A stretch of 22,236 nt of DNA from Hofstenia miamia (taxonomy: Eukaryota; Xenacoelomorpha; Acoela; Hofsteniidae): the NCBI GenBank assembly GCA_900660155.1, contig CABFPE010000046.1:666649-688884 (forward strand), in the 5' to 3' direction. A program made the translations under genes and the position numbers. The notes below the pieces were generated by a model. That model was not told the origin of the DNA. It saw nothing but the letters and a program-made list of their open reading frames with translations, and made no database searches. Below, piece by piece: positions 1 through 10,300 of the stretch (the first letter of the stretch is position 1; each line of letters starts with the position of its first letter).

Positions 1-1
1 G

Positions 2-2695
2 AAGAAAAGGCAACAAGAAGATAAGGGAGACAGAAAGCCAGCATGGGAAAGAAGAATTGAGAATAAAGTGGCAAAGATTAGGCAGCAAATAGGGAAGATC
101 AGGACAAGTAAGGCGGTGCAGGACAGGTGCAGGGTAGGTAAAGGGAAGACAATGGAAACTGCAAGAGAAGAGCTAAAGCAGAGATTAGTTGCAGAAGCTG
201 AGAAACTAAGAAAATATAGGGCAAGAGCAAAGCAAGCAAGAGACAACATGAAGTTTGAGGCCCAAGAAGGACGATTCTACAAAGAACTAGATGCAGGAGA
301 AAAGGCTACAGCTAGAGCAGGCAAGAATGCAGTAAGGTTCTGGGAGAATATATGGGGAAGTGCAGGACCAGAGATAGAGAGTGTGCAGATGCAGAAGGAA
401 GGCAGGCAAGAAGAAGAAGTACTCGCAACTGCAAAGCTGAAGGAGGCTCTAAAGAAGATGAAGAATTTCAAGGCGCCAGGCAGAGATGAAGTACATGGAT
501 ATTGGCTAAAGAAATTCACAAGTGTTCATGAGAGACTAGCAGTAGCATTGGAGGAGTGTGTGGTGAGTGGGTGTCCAGAGTGGATGGTAGTGGGAAGGAC
601 ATTTCTCATACAGAAGGACACAAAGAAAGGTAGTGAGGCAAGCAACTTCAGGCCAATAACATGTCTGCCAGCAACGTGAAAATTGCTAACTTCAGTGATT
701 TCAAGTAGGCTGGCATGTTACTTAGAACAGAATAGGTTGATACCAGAGGAGCAGAAGGGATGCAGGACGAAGACAAGAGGATGCAAAGATCAGTTGTTGA
801 TAGACCAGGCAGTGGTGGAGAATTGTAGAAGAAGGAAGACAAACTTGGCAATGGCATGGATAGACTACAGGAAGGCATATGACAGCATATCACATAAGTG
901 GGTATTGAAGACGCTAGAGGCTAATGGAGTTTCGCAGAAATGGGTTGAGTTTCTAGAGAGAGAGATGGGAAAGTGGCAGACTGAGATAGATGGGCATAGG
1001 TTGAGGTTTAGACGGGGTATATTCCAGGGAGACAGCTTAGCGCCACTACTGTTTGTAGTTAGCTTAATACCTATCACAGAAAAGTTAAAGGAGACAGGCA
1101 TAGGGTATAAGATGGAGAAGAATGGTAGAGCAGTGAGTCACCTGTGGTACATGGACGACCTGAAGATGTACGCTAGTTCAAGGAAGATGTTGCAGAAGCA
1201 AGTGGAGACATTGGAGAAGGCAAGCAGAGATTCAGGGTTGGAGTTTGGATTAGGAAAGTGTGCAGCAGTGACAATGACTAGAGGCAAGTGTGTGGATGGG
1301 GAGGGCTTGAGGACAAGCAGTGGGGATAAGATTGAGGAAGTTAAAGAGGGGTACAAGTACTTAGGTGTGATAGAGAAAGACAGAACAGATCACGAGGAAA
1401 TGAAGATGAGGCTAAGGAAAGAATACAAGAGGAGAGTAAGGAAGGTACTACAGAAGTCAGCATTGAATGGGCAGAATAGTATAAAAGCAATTAATACATG
1501 GGCGATACCAGTGTTGAGATATTCGGCAGGAATAGTTAGATGGAACAAGAATGAACCTAGGGAGTTAGACAGAGAGACAAATCCAGTGTTGAGATATTCG
1601 GCAGGAATAGTTAGATGGAACAAGAATGAACCTAGGGAGTTAGACAGAGAGACAAATAAGGTACTAGCAGCAGAGAGGGCTTTCAACTTAAATGGAGATG
1701 TGGATAGGTTGTACATGGCAAGGCATAAAGGAGGGACAGGACTGCTAAGTGTGGAGGAAACATTAGAAGCAGAAGCACTAGGACTAAAGGAGTATGTAGA
1801 AGCACAACCTAGAGGGTCAATACTGGAGGTCACTAAGGAGTTAAGGAAGATAAGAACTGACAGGGAAGGAAGGAAGATATACCAGAGTAGGATGGAATCA
1901 GAGAGACAAACAAGGTATAGGCAGAAAGCAATGCATGGAGAATATTGGAGGAACACAGAAAAGTGTGACAGAGAAGAGAGCAACAAGTGGTTAAAGAAGG
2001 CAGGACTGAAGAGAGAAACAGAAGCACTGATAATGGCAGCACAGGAGCAAGCAATAAGAACAAACTGGGTGAAGAAGCATATAGACAGAAGAGTAGAAGT
2101 AAGTGATAAGTGTAGGCTATGTAAGAAAGAGGCGGAGACAGTAGATCATCTGATAGCAGGATGTGAGAAGTTGGCACAGAATGAGTATAAGTTCAGGCAT
2201 GACAAGGTGGGAAGAATGGTACACTGGAGTTTGAGCAGGCAGCATGGGTTAGAAGCAGGAGACAAGTGGTATGAGCACAAGCCACAGGGCGTCATAGAAA
2301 ATGAGAAGGTTAAGATACTGTGGGATTTCAACATACAGACGAGCAAAGTGATAGAAGCACGGAGGCCAGACATAGTAGTGGTAGACAAAGAGAAAAGATT
2401 AGGAACAGTGATAGACATAGCAGTACCAAAGGACAGGAATGTAGAAAGCAAGGAGAGAGAGAAGATAGACAAGTATAGAGAGTTGGCAGAGGAAATAGAA
2501 AGGCTGTGGAAGTTAAAGAAAGTTGAAGTAGTCCCGGTAGTAGTAGGAGCACTAGGAGCAGTGAGCAAGAAGCCTAAGACATACTTGGAGGAGTTAGGAG
2601 TACCAAAGTGGGGAGGAGCAGTAGCACAGAAGGCAGCATTGTTAGGAACAGCTAGAGTCCTGAGGAAAGTTCTCAGACTCCCTGGGAACTGGTGA
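2..2695 (+). pseudogene. R2-type LINE polyprotein (RT + CCHC + restriction-like endonuclease), partial, one in-frame stop
   Basis: The frame is open from the left window edge to the stop at 2693-2695, except for a TGA at 677-679 between PITCLPAT and KLLTSVIS, so two blocks of the same frame flank one stop. RT motifs: [15 protein letters not shown] from 854; [14 protein letters not shown] near 1019-1057; C, YMDD at 1148-1159. A knuckle [18 protein letters not shown] (C-x2-C-x8-H-x4-C) lies at 2111-2164. The endonuclease signature has RRPD at 2360-2371 and the second Asp (VIDIAVP) at 2414-2416. The known role is target-primed reverse transcription: the endonuclease nicks the target and RT copies the element RNA. 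The 75-bp duplication at 1508-1657 adds 25 residues between RT and knuckle. The stop makes this copy probably inactive, unless it is a sequencing error or is read through. The protein start is not in the window. Confidence 0.88.
1508..1657 (+). repeat. Perfect 75-bp direct tandem duplication inside the LINE frame
   Basis: Copy 1 is 1508-1582 and copy 2 is 1583-1657. I see no difference between them. Seventy-five bases is 25 codons, so the frame is kept: the peptide beginning [12 protein letters not shown] and ending ELDRETN appears twice in a row. It lies between the RT domain and the CCHC knuckle. Zero divergence implies a recent event or an assembly error. Confidence 0.97.
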
Positions 2696-2751
2696 GTTCC
2701 CCGAGCTGAGAGGGATACCAGCATTAAGCTGTGAGAAGTAAGAATAATAAG

Positions 2752-2829
2752 AATTAAGGCAAATTTATTGCAAAATAAATAAACAAAAACAAAAACAAAA
2801 TAACAAAGAAACAATACTACAAACTACTA
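2752..2829. repeat. A-rich simple sequence between two LINE 3' ends
   Basis: From 2771 to about 2812 the plus strand is built from CAAAAA/AAATAAA-like units. It separates the AAT-rich tail of the plus-strand R2-type LINE from the 3' end of the minus-strand LINE. It could be tail sequence of either element or a simple repeat that attracted the insertions. Confidence 0.6.
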
Positions 2830-4060
2830 CACATGTATATTTACAAACTGATAAATATGCACTATTACTTTAAATGAAATCTGTCCAGGTATTTAATTGA
2901 TTTGATATTCCTAATAGGCATTGTTTAGACAATAAAAGTTCTTTAATTTTGCGTCGGAAATGTTTATAATTTGGACTATTCGTATTTTAGGACTTAAATG
3001 ATTCCATAATTTAGAAGCTTTAAAAGAAAATAAATCTGGACGATTAATATTAATATGTAGCTTGTGATTTCTTTCACTGATTTTGATATAATTGCCTAAG
3101 AAAGGTAAGGGTTTTTATTTGTGTACATATTTGTGTATCATACAAAGTTTATGATATTGAATTAAGTACAACGATGCAAGAACATTGCTATCTTTTATTA
3201 AATTACTCACTGATGTGATTCAAAGTTCTTAAAGCCCAATTGAACATTTTGACTGATTGCCTGATGTGATATTTTGGAACAAAAAATAACAATAATTGAA
3301 GCTACTTAGCACAAAAGAATTAAGAATTTGTTTTTGAAAGGTCTGTCCTACATTGTACAAATGATATAGATACTTAATTCCAGAGGCCATTTTCCTAAAT
3401 TTTAGAGAAAAAAAATTCATTAAACGTTAAATTTCTATCAATTACTACTCCAATATAGTTAACAGAATTGCTTTGACTAATCTCATTATCTTTAATTTTG
3501 ATATTATTAGAAACTTCTTGGTATTGCTTTGGTGGGAAAATAATTAATTGTGCCTTATCAGCATTAATTTTTAACTTGTTTTTATTAAAATATTCAATTA
3601 GATTTTCAATATTTTTCGCTAAATACCTGGTTGCTTCATACGGATTTTTTGCGATTGCCATTATACATGCATCATCAGCATATTGATAGATCGTTCCGTT
3701 ATTAAATACATTTGACATATCATTAACATATAATGCGAATACAACAGGTCCTAATACCTGTTCCTTGCGGTACACCTAAATTAGTAATAATGTAATCGGA
3801 ATAAGTGTTATTAATTTTTACCCTTTGTCTTCGACTACTTAAGAAATGCATAATGAAATGTTTTAACTTAGAGAATAATAATTTTCATAAATATCTGAGA
3901 CTATCAGAAGTATCAAACTGTTATGAGCAAAATGTTTCTGCAAATATTCATTAGGATTACAGGGTTTTATATTCATGAGACAAGTAGTGACAGAGGAAAA
4001 AACAGATACTCCATTATTTAATAGAATGCTATGTTTGCGGATGCTCACATTTTTGGAACC
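2830..4060 (-). mobile_element. Jockey/CR1-like LINE, 5'-truncated and decayed
   Basis: Minus-strand peptide matches to LINE reverse transcriptase occur in the expected order when read from about 4050 down to 2870. They are a pre-RT segment (NPNEYLQKHFAHNSL), a block SSRRQRVKI before the QG motif, LGPVVFALYVNDM, YADD, a post-RT segment (MASGIKYLYHLYNV, ILNSFVLSSFNYC), and a C-terminal tail ending NTWTDFI before a stop at 2870. The parts between the pre-RT segment and SSRRQ are missing, so at least one internal deletion is inferred. The element is older than its neighbour at 1-2751. The exact left end and any target duplication are not visible. Confidence 0.82.
2870..4048 (-). pseudogene. LINE reverse transcriptase remnant
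   Basis: The best-preserved block is 3395-3775, reading LGPVVFALYVNDM, then YADD at 3671-3682, then a long helix-rich stretch with KNKLKINADKAQLIIF. The frame shifts at the QG(T/S)VLGP motif: GVPQG is read in one frame and VLGP in the next, consistent with a one-base insertion near 3760. Upstream, SSRRQRVKINNTYSDY is in frame with GVPQG. Downstream the continuation (3229-3420) is in another frame, and 2870-3230 carries many stops. The catalytic YADD is present but motif A is absent, so the copy cannot be active. These motifs suit the jockey/CR1 superfamily; the exact clade cannot be fixed by eye. Confidence 0.8.
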
Positions 4061-4329
4061 TGATAATGTTAATTAACTAAAATAAAAACTAAGAATTTTT
4101 TTTCTTATTTTCTCAATGAATGTTGCCATTTTGAACTAAGTATATTTACATTAATGGTCTAAACCATAGTTAAAAAAACACTTAAATTTTACAATTGATA
4201 CATGCAATTCAAAATTAGCAACAAACACAACAAATTGGCATGGAAGATGAATTATATTATCTGTTTTGTAATTTGATTTAAATATCATAATTTGGACTGC
4301 CTCATATAAAATGCTATTAAATCTTAGTC
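4061..4329. other. Gene-free AT-rich spacer
   Basis: No coding motif, RNA gene or clear repeat was seen between the LINE fragment and the Penelope-like fragment. It may still be worn LINE sequence. Confidence 0.5.
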
Positions 4330-4470
4330 TGATGGAATATTTTCTTCTCTGGTTTGATGACTAAAATTTCTGATTTTAGGTGTAAATTCATATGCTCCTT
4401 TATTCTTGTACCGAAATGTCTCGTAGTTTGCTCGAATATGATTTCTCACAATCATCACATTTGTATGTGA
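4330..4470 (-). mobile_element. Penelope-like element remnant (GIY-YIG endonuclease part)
   Basis: On the minus strand from 4465 the peptide YKCDDCEKSY is followed, in a neighbouring frame, by QTTRHFGTRIKEHMNLHLK. Together these follow the pattern known for the GIY-YIG endonuclease of Penelope-like retroelements: a Cys pair, then YIGQT-R-x-F-x-x-R-x-x-EH. The Cys pair is C-x2-C. The frame is disturbed between the two blocks. I see no reverse transcriptase upstream in 4471-4740, so only a piece of about 140 bases remains. An alternative is half of a C2H2 zinc finger, but the RHFGTRIKEH block speaks against that. Confidence 0.55.
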
Positions 4471-4780
4471 GGGAAACTAAGTTCTTTGGGATGAATCTTT
4501 TAGGTCAATGATATCTTATGCCGGGGAAACTAACCAACATTCAGGTACACGAATAAAGGAACTATGAATGGAAATCTTAAATCAGAAATTTTCGTGCAAA
4601 ACAATACATAGTAGATTTCAGCATTCCTGCAAAAACTAAATTTAGTGCAAGTATACAAATATGTAAAAATATACAAAAATATGTAAAATCCAACGTTTAC
4701 AGGGTGTTTCCGTCTAAAAGGATTTAGTAAGGCGAACAACTATTCTACTAAGGATCTTAGTGAGTGTATTATCTAGTGAT
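4471..4780. other. Gene-free stretch
   Basis: Only a short minus-strand open frame (4530-4739) with no recognisable motif is present, and it is probably chance. No RNA gene or repeat was recognised. Confidence 0.5.
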
Positions 4781-4782
4781 TA

Positions 4783-4813
<31 letters not shown>

Positions 4814-4831
4814 TTATTTATATATTTATTT
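4781..4831. repeat. (TA)n microsatellite with TATTTA variants
   Basis: Alternating TA runs give way to TATTTATTTA-type units on the right. It is ordinary simple sequence. Confidence 0.95.
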
Positions 4832-5234
4832 ATCTCTTTAGTGCACGGTAACATTTAACCTTGTCCAAAATTGATCTATTGAAATTTCTTAGAAAGACAG
4901 TACACATTTGGAAATTACAAATCATGAGCACAATATATAGAAGATGCCCGATATCAAATGAAAAGACATTGATGGCTTGATGGAAACCATTTGCAGCACT
5001 GCTACATCTGACTAGGACAATTTTGACATATACAGCTGAGAGGGTTGTAAAAATTTACCAGAAGTCATTTTTATAAAATTAAAATTCAAGATTATACTAA
5101 CAATACTAAGCTCGATGTCAAATAATTTAAGACATAGAAGAGTTACAAAAAGCAGTTGCTAATAGTTTTATATTCTATGTTTAGCAGCGCTTTAAGAGAG
5201 CGACTTTTTTCAATTTTAGATTGATTATCTGGGG
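4832..5234. other. Gene-free AT-rich stretch
   Basis: Nothing recognisable was seen on either strand. The sequence is AT-rich without long open frames. Confidence 0.5.
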
Positions 5235-5620
5235 TAGGGCCCGTATCGAGCAAGATCAAGGATGTACGTGACGTGCCGTGCACAAGGGCCAGATTTGGAA
5301 TTGGGCTGATTACTTAGGCCCAAGCCCGGCCCAGCCAAATTGTTTTTCTTTTGCACCACTGATAGTGTCTTTTGCCTCATATAGGCCCAGAAAGCACTAC
5401 ATAATGAATTTGATTTCACAATTTGCAAAATGTATTGATTAACATGTTCCAGAATTGGAACTGGTTCGACCCGGCCGGCCAGGTGGCAATTTGGTTGACC
5501 GGTACCGGGTCGGGTCGGATCGGATTTTTGTCATGCCGGTTGACGCTGGTCATGTAACCAAATAGTGACAGCCTAACCAACTTTAGGCCCAACCCAATTC
5601 CAATTCTGATAGGGGCTCTG
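5235..5620. mobile_element. MITE-like GC-rich unit with imperfect terminal inverted repeats
   Basis: A GC-rich island in an AT-rich region. The left end reads TAGGGCCCGTATC (5235-5247) and the reverse complement of the right end reads CAGAGCCCCTATC (ending 5620), 10 of 13 alike, with the YA-G start typical of hAT termini. Further inside, CAGATTTGGAATTGGGCTG near 5289 mirrors CAGAATTGGAATTGGGTTG read from about 5609, and a third relative lies at 5450. The centre holds the palindrome CCGGTACCGG (5499-5508) and GGGTCGGGTCGG. I see no matching 8-bp target duplication, so the ends are uncertain and there is no coding capacity. Confidence 0.4.
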
Positions 5621-6179
5621 AATGATGATTATTTGTTGTTTGAGGATCGCAATTCTTTTCTTAAAATCATTTGTTTGATATACATTAGGTCTATTCTATA
5701 TATCTATGTATATGTATTCACTAACTGTATATGTAACACTAACTTTCATGTAGATTTAAAGTAGAAATTATAATAGAGTACATAGAATATTATTCTAAGC
5801 TACATAAAATTCTTTGTCTTCATATGAATTTTAAAGAGGTCCATCTCACTGTCATCTTCTGACTTGCATTAATAAAAATATAGTGCTTATTAAAATTATA
5901 TTGTAAAGTAAGTTGTTAACTTCAGAAGATGAATCAATGTAATTTACTTATTTACAATTTATACAAGCAGTGTAGTGTGGTGTCGATGTAAATATTTTCT
6001 TACTGTTTAATGAATTGTCAATTATGGCAATGAGGTTGGATTCACAATTTGTCAATCAAATGACAAAATTTTTGATAAATCAAATTTAGTAAGGCGCACC
6101 GGAGATGCTTAGATTTGTACCGATCACACTGAACACGAACGATTTATTTGTGATCGTCACATTGCTAATTATCTCGGGC
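5621..6179. other. Gene-free AT-rich stretch
   Basis: No gene, RNA gene or clear repeat was seen. A slightly GC-richer patch at 6090-6180 may belong to the SINE-like unit that follows. Confidence 0.45.
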
Positions 6180-6480
6180 GGTCAGCCGTGCAATCCTTTT
6201 AAATGGGACGGATCCCTTTTAGCCAATCCCCTAGTCTAACCGTAGCCCTAAGTAACATTTTACTGCAGCCAGAACGGGCCGCACAGCCTAATGTGCCTCT
6301 TTTATATGTATGGGACCCGGGCTTATCACAAGCATGGGTACGGGCTCCAGCCTTGCTGATTATAATTTCAATTTTGATAAAATTACAAGTGTATATGTGG
6401 TCTACCCCGCAAATTCTGTCCTGTGTAAAACTTAGCACTCGCCTGCCTCGCTTAAGGAAATCTTGATTGATCGCCAAAAT
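6180..6480 (+). repeat. tRNA-derived SINE-like unit
   Basis: The plus strand shows a degenerate polymerase III A box, CAGCCTAATGTG (6284-6295), and 53 bases further a degenerate B box, GGTACGGGCTCC (6337-6348; consensus GGTTCGANTCC). Between them, GGGCTTATCACAAGC resembles an anticodon arm (GCTT/AAGC stem). This is a worn tRNA-like head, as in tRNA-derived SINEs. The unit is GC-richer than its surroundings. The tail is not clear, no known conserved SINE core domain was recognised, and the ends given are where base composition changes. It cannot be a working tRNA: the box sequences and spacing are off and no acceptor stem pairs. Confidence 0.45.
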
Positions 6481-6705
6481 TTATTGATCAGAGTATATAC
6501 TGCCCTGAAGTGGTTGAAACTACACAAAACTGAATGTTCTTATGTCAATGATTGCAGTTGAAAATAAGCAAATGCGGAATCATTTATATCCGACTTTCAA
6601 ATGTAAAAATAGATGAGTCATATGACCAAACCACTAGCCACATGTATTTAGAGTATACTTGCTTTATTAGCGCCTCCAATAGGTGGCACATCTTGTAATA
6701 TTACA

Positions 6706-6711
6706 TTTATT
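6706..6711 (-). terminator. Polyadenylation signal AATAAA for the ropporin-like gene
   Basis: AATAAA on the minus strand, about 63 bases after the stop codon at 6774-6776. The distance suits a short 3' UTR. No downstream GU-rich element was assessed. Confidence 0.55.
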
Positions 6712-6773
6712 GGCTTACTTAAATTCATGTATATTGAATTAAAATATAAGAATATTGTAAATTCCACAAAAAA

Positions 6774-7316
6774 TTATTCAAATTTCGGGCAGTGCGGACT
6801 ATGTAAGGCATCTAAATAAACACGACCATTATTCAAACGTGACTTTTCTTGAGCAAATGTCAATACGTTCATCCTTACTGAGCTCTTTATTGATATATCC
6901 CGAGATGCCATGAAGTCGTACATTTCTCGAAAAGTTGAAAAACTGATGAATGGTCTGTACTTATCTTTGCTCATCAGTTCTATGCTTGTACATAGTACAC
7001 TGAACAGACTTGTAGCAAACACAGACGCAGAGAGCACCATAAACTTGGCCACAGTAATCTTACTGTTCATGTTAAGCAGCGCAATGGCGCGAAGTTTGTT
7101 AAAGTCTTTGCGATCGAGACCCATTTTCAGCCATTTACTTTGCGCAGCAGCCATTGAAACACATCTTTCCTTGGAAAGTTGAAAACGAATTTGTCGAAGC
7201 AAAGGGAAGGCTAACTGTTGACGTAAATGGTCAATTTCCTGCTGTCTTACTACAAGCTTTCGAAAATATTCAGCTGACCATGAAAGCAGATCATCGGGCT
7301 GTTCTTCAAGTATCTT
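6774..7316 (-). CDS. Ropporin-like (RIIa domain) protein, exon 2 of 2
   Basis: Exon of 543 nt (180 codons plus stop). It starts after a strong acceptor (CTG, seven T, AG) with KILEEQPDDLLSWSAEYF, the second half of an RIIa dimerisation/docking domain (residues about 60-94 of the joined protein). The rest follows the ropporin family layout: LLRQIRF...KW...F (matching LLKxLHxQ...KWK...F of ROPN1/ROPN1L), then SKITVAKFMVLSAS, then FISFSTFREMYDFMA near the C-terminus, matching the family's IPFxTFxxxYxYxA. Family members bind AKAP-type amphipathic helices and sit in the radial spokes or fibrous sheath of cilia and sperm tails. The joined protein is 253 residues; ropporins are about 210-230, the excess being an N-terminal Ser/Thr-rich stretch. 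No internal stop or shift is seen. The homology is from memory of the family, not from a search. Confidence 0.85.
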   Translation of the reverse strand, partial: KILEEQPDDLLSWSAEYFRKLVVRQQEIDHLRQQLAFPLLRQIRFQLSKERCVSMAAAQSKWLKMGLDRKDFNKLRAIALLNMNSKITVAKFMVLSASVFATSLFSVLCTSIELMSKDKYRPFISFSTFREMYDFMASRDISIKSSVRMNVLTFAQEKSRLNNGRVYLDALHSPHCPKFE

Positions 7317-10300
7317 CTAAAAAAACAGCTGTTACAAATAATTAAAATACAATAACTTTTGACAAGGTCGAAACAGGTACCTTCTGAGAGTATTTGAAAT
7401 TTGAGCATAGCTTAATTGTCATTATAAATTTTGTACATAGTGAAGTAAATTGATTATAAGTAACCATAATTTAGAGGTTCAAGCATTTGAAAATAACAAA
7501 ATTTTTACAAATTATCAAAACTGGATGAAATAAGATATCAGCATCGCTATAAAAAGAATTTAGTCATATGCCTAGAATAAAAAATTTAAGTGCTGACACA
7601 AGAAATTATAGCTTGGCATTTAGAAAACGCATATTAGAGCGCCTAGTTTCAGTAGAAACATTTAATAATCAGTAAATTTACGCTTGCATTACATTTTATT
7701 GAGAACTCAATTAACAATCACAGAACACCGATAGTTTATGTGGCTCTATGCACTAATCAATTAAGTCCAGCATCATTCTAGTAGATCTGTCATTAAAAAA
7801 CCAATCTTGTTAAAGAGTGTTAATATAATCTGTGTAAATTATCCATTTGAATGCTTAGGCCTGAATTATGAAGTCCCAACTAAGTTTCCAATTTCTTTAT
7901 TGAAAAAATACTTGGTTACTACCCTTTATGCCCATGAAATTCAATATATAATTGCACAAATTTGAGACTGAATGGGTTAATAATAACATCCTTGGCTTGA
8001 TATGAAATTACGAAATTCCTAATAAGATAGTGAATTGGAAACTAATGCAATACACAACCTATCTCAGCACATTTAAAAAGAAATTTAAAATTTATTATTT
8101 TTTGTTGAGATATTAACTATAAATAATTGAATAAAACCATAGCAGCTGCAATGCACAAGTGAATATTATTTATGCTACATATGTTTGTTTTCATTTTCTT
8201 ATGTTCGTCATTTTTCATTTCTTAAATAAACATTTTCCGAAATTGCTATTCAATATTTATTACAAATGTACAATACATTTAATATTGAGCTCAGCGTTTC
8301 CTCAGTCGAAATCTTTACGAATGTAAAGTTAAAAAATTTAAAAGGTATTTGTGAAATATTTAAATTTCGTTCAGAGATTTTAAGTAAAGGATGATAATTC
8401 AATGCTGGAAGTCTGTCAAATCCTTTCATTCCATTTTTTGATTATCAATGTTCCTGGTTCTTAGAAACGAATCAACATGGTTTGATAGTTGATCCATATC
8501 CACAGAAGCATCATTTTTGAATTTTGATGTTATATTTTATTGTGCGTAGTAAAAAAGCATAGTTTTACTTACTTTATCTAAGTTATTCGGATTTACCAAT
8601 CGAATCGAATATTCGATGTCGAATAGTAACAATTCGACAAAAATTTAATATTGAAATCAATCAAATCGTAAATCCACACAGGCACCAGAATCAACTTACT
8701 GCTATTGCAACATTACAAGTTTAAAAAAATTAGGCAACCCAATTTAGTAGGGATTATTGAAAAAAACAATGAATGCAATGCCAAAATTTCATGTGAAGTA
8801 ACTTCAGTCTAATTATTTACATCTCATGGAAGTTGGAGTCAAAGTATTAAATAATTTTGCTAGCATACAATTTCAAAATTTATTATGATTAGTCCCATTT
8901 GCAATCGGTCAGAGTTCCGTTCCGTCCTAGTCCATAAACCTTTTTCTGGTTCCATTGTCAATTTACTACTAACGCATTACATCTATTTTGACTAAAATTA
9001 GTTCCTTAATTTTGTTCCCGAAGAAATTGAAGAAAACACTATTCCGTAACAGTGCACACAAATACATGGAATTTTAAATAAGTTTAAATTATAAAGTTGA
9101 AAAATAAAATTTACATTTTGGAGATTTTACATTAGTGTCATATACTTTTCTAAATTTCAATTTAGAATCTTCAATTTCAGTGCTCAGATTTTAAGTTTTA
9201 TAAAAATGGGTCAAAAACGGGTCGAGTTGGCATTAATTTATATGAGAAGAGCGGATTCAGGCCGGGACTCAATTGTTAGACCATATCCATTTCTGCGTAG
9301 AAATTTAAAGAGCCACGTTCAGTCATTCTATTGTTAACTTAAGTTATTTTCCTTCTAATCTGACTTGGAAAAACTTGCATGGCAGTTTCCAATACATAAA
9401 AAGTATTTTGGTATTAGTATTATATTTCAACATGGTCAAGGAATTCGCCTGGGATTATATAAAGATCACTGAAAAATTAGTTAGAAATGATCTGAAACCA
9501 TTTATAGGTTTTTGCTTTTTGCAAACGGTCTTCTTCACTCTAAATAGCATGTTTTATAAATTTTGATGATTTTTATAAAAAAACTTTTTAGCACTCACTA
9601 AGTATTAAAAATATCTTAAGTCTGAAAGCACAACTTCATTGAAAATAATCTATTTCTTTTTCATCCTAAAGCTCACCTCAGCGGAAGCTGGGCCGTCCAT
9701 TTATAGAAAACAACATAGGTATATTAATTGTTACTGCCAGGGTCTTTCGCCCAACCTATTAGCTAAATACTTGAAAAGGGAAAAATTTAATATTTTCTTG
9801 CAAAAATCGGATTTTCCATTGAAAATAAGTTAATATTTTCATGTACTTTGGGCACATGAAAAACTTTAGCACAAATTTTCACCATAACAGGGAAGCGCAA
9901 ATTAATATCCTAATAGGCTTGGAAAGAATAGTTTAAAAATATGAAAAACAGTTGATGACCTTAAAGATGATTGATGTCAAAATAACCGCACTTTTTTTTC
10001 TACCGCAGAATCTCATTTAGTTTTTTTATACATACTACCTGCATCGAGGAGCTCCTGTCAGTTCAACTGAGTAACTTGTTTGTTAATTTTTGGACTTCCT
10101 TGCAGTAATTCACCGTTTTCTAAGTTATGCCAATTCGAGTATGATTACTATTTTTTCATAATTATTCTGTATTGAAACACTATAATACAAATAATAACAA
10201 TATTTTGTTGGGATGTGCTTATTTACAGATTTTCGAAATACCAATATATATATATATAGATTAGCACAAATACATTATTAATCAAATTGGAGATAAGGCA

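Larger units (their letters stand above)
1..2751 (+). mobile_element. R2-type non-LTR retrotransposon (LINE), 3' part
   Basis: Seen: one long plus-strand frame with reverse transcriptase motifs, followed by a CCHC knuckle and a PD...D endonuclease motif. This order is known for LINEs that carry a restriction-like endonuclease (R2, R4/Dong, NeSL, Hero groups). The 5' end, with any N-terminal zinc fingers and 5' UTR, lies outside the window. After the stop there is a short 3' UTR ending in an AAT-rich tail (AATAATAA at 2743-2750). Tails of this kind are known in the R4/Dong group, so I lean to that clade by inference; NeSL or Hero relatives are possible. The base composition is purine-rich and clearly less AT-rich than the flank beyond 2760. 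The near-intact frame suggests a young insertion. Confidence 0.88.

Noticed and set aside
1390-2814. Long minus-strand frames opposite the R2-type LINE
   Set aside because: They are Ser/Leu/Phe-rich mirror frames of a purine-rich coding strand; the plus-strand frame carries all RT and endonuclease motifs.
4451-4466. C2H2 zinc-finger start (YKCDDCEKSY)
   Set aside because: The His pair is missing and the following RHFGTRIKEH block fits a Penelope-like GIY-YIG endonuclease better.
6199-6477. Open frames on both strands over the SINE-like unit
   Set aside because: Both strands are open over a GC-rich repeat; the pol III box pattern explains the segment better than a gene.
6910-7345. Plus-strand frames across the ropporin-like exon 2
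   Set aside because: Antisense shadows; the minus strand has splice sites, domain motifs and a poly(A) signal.
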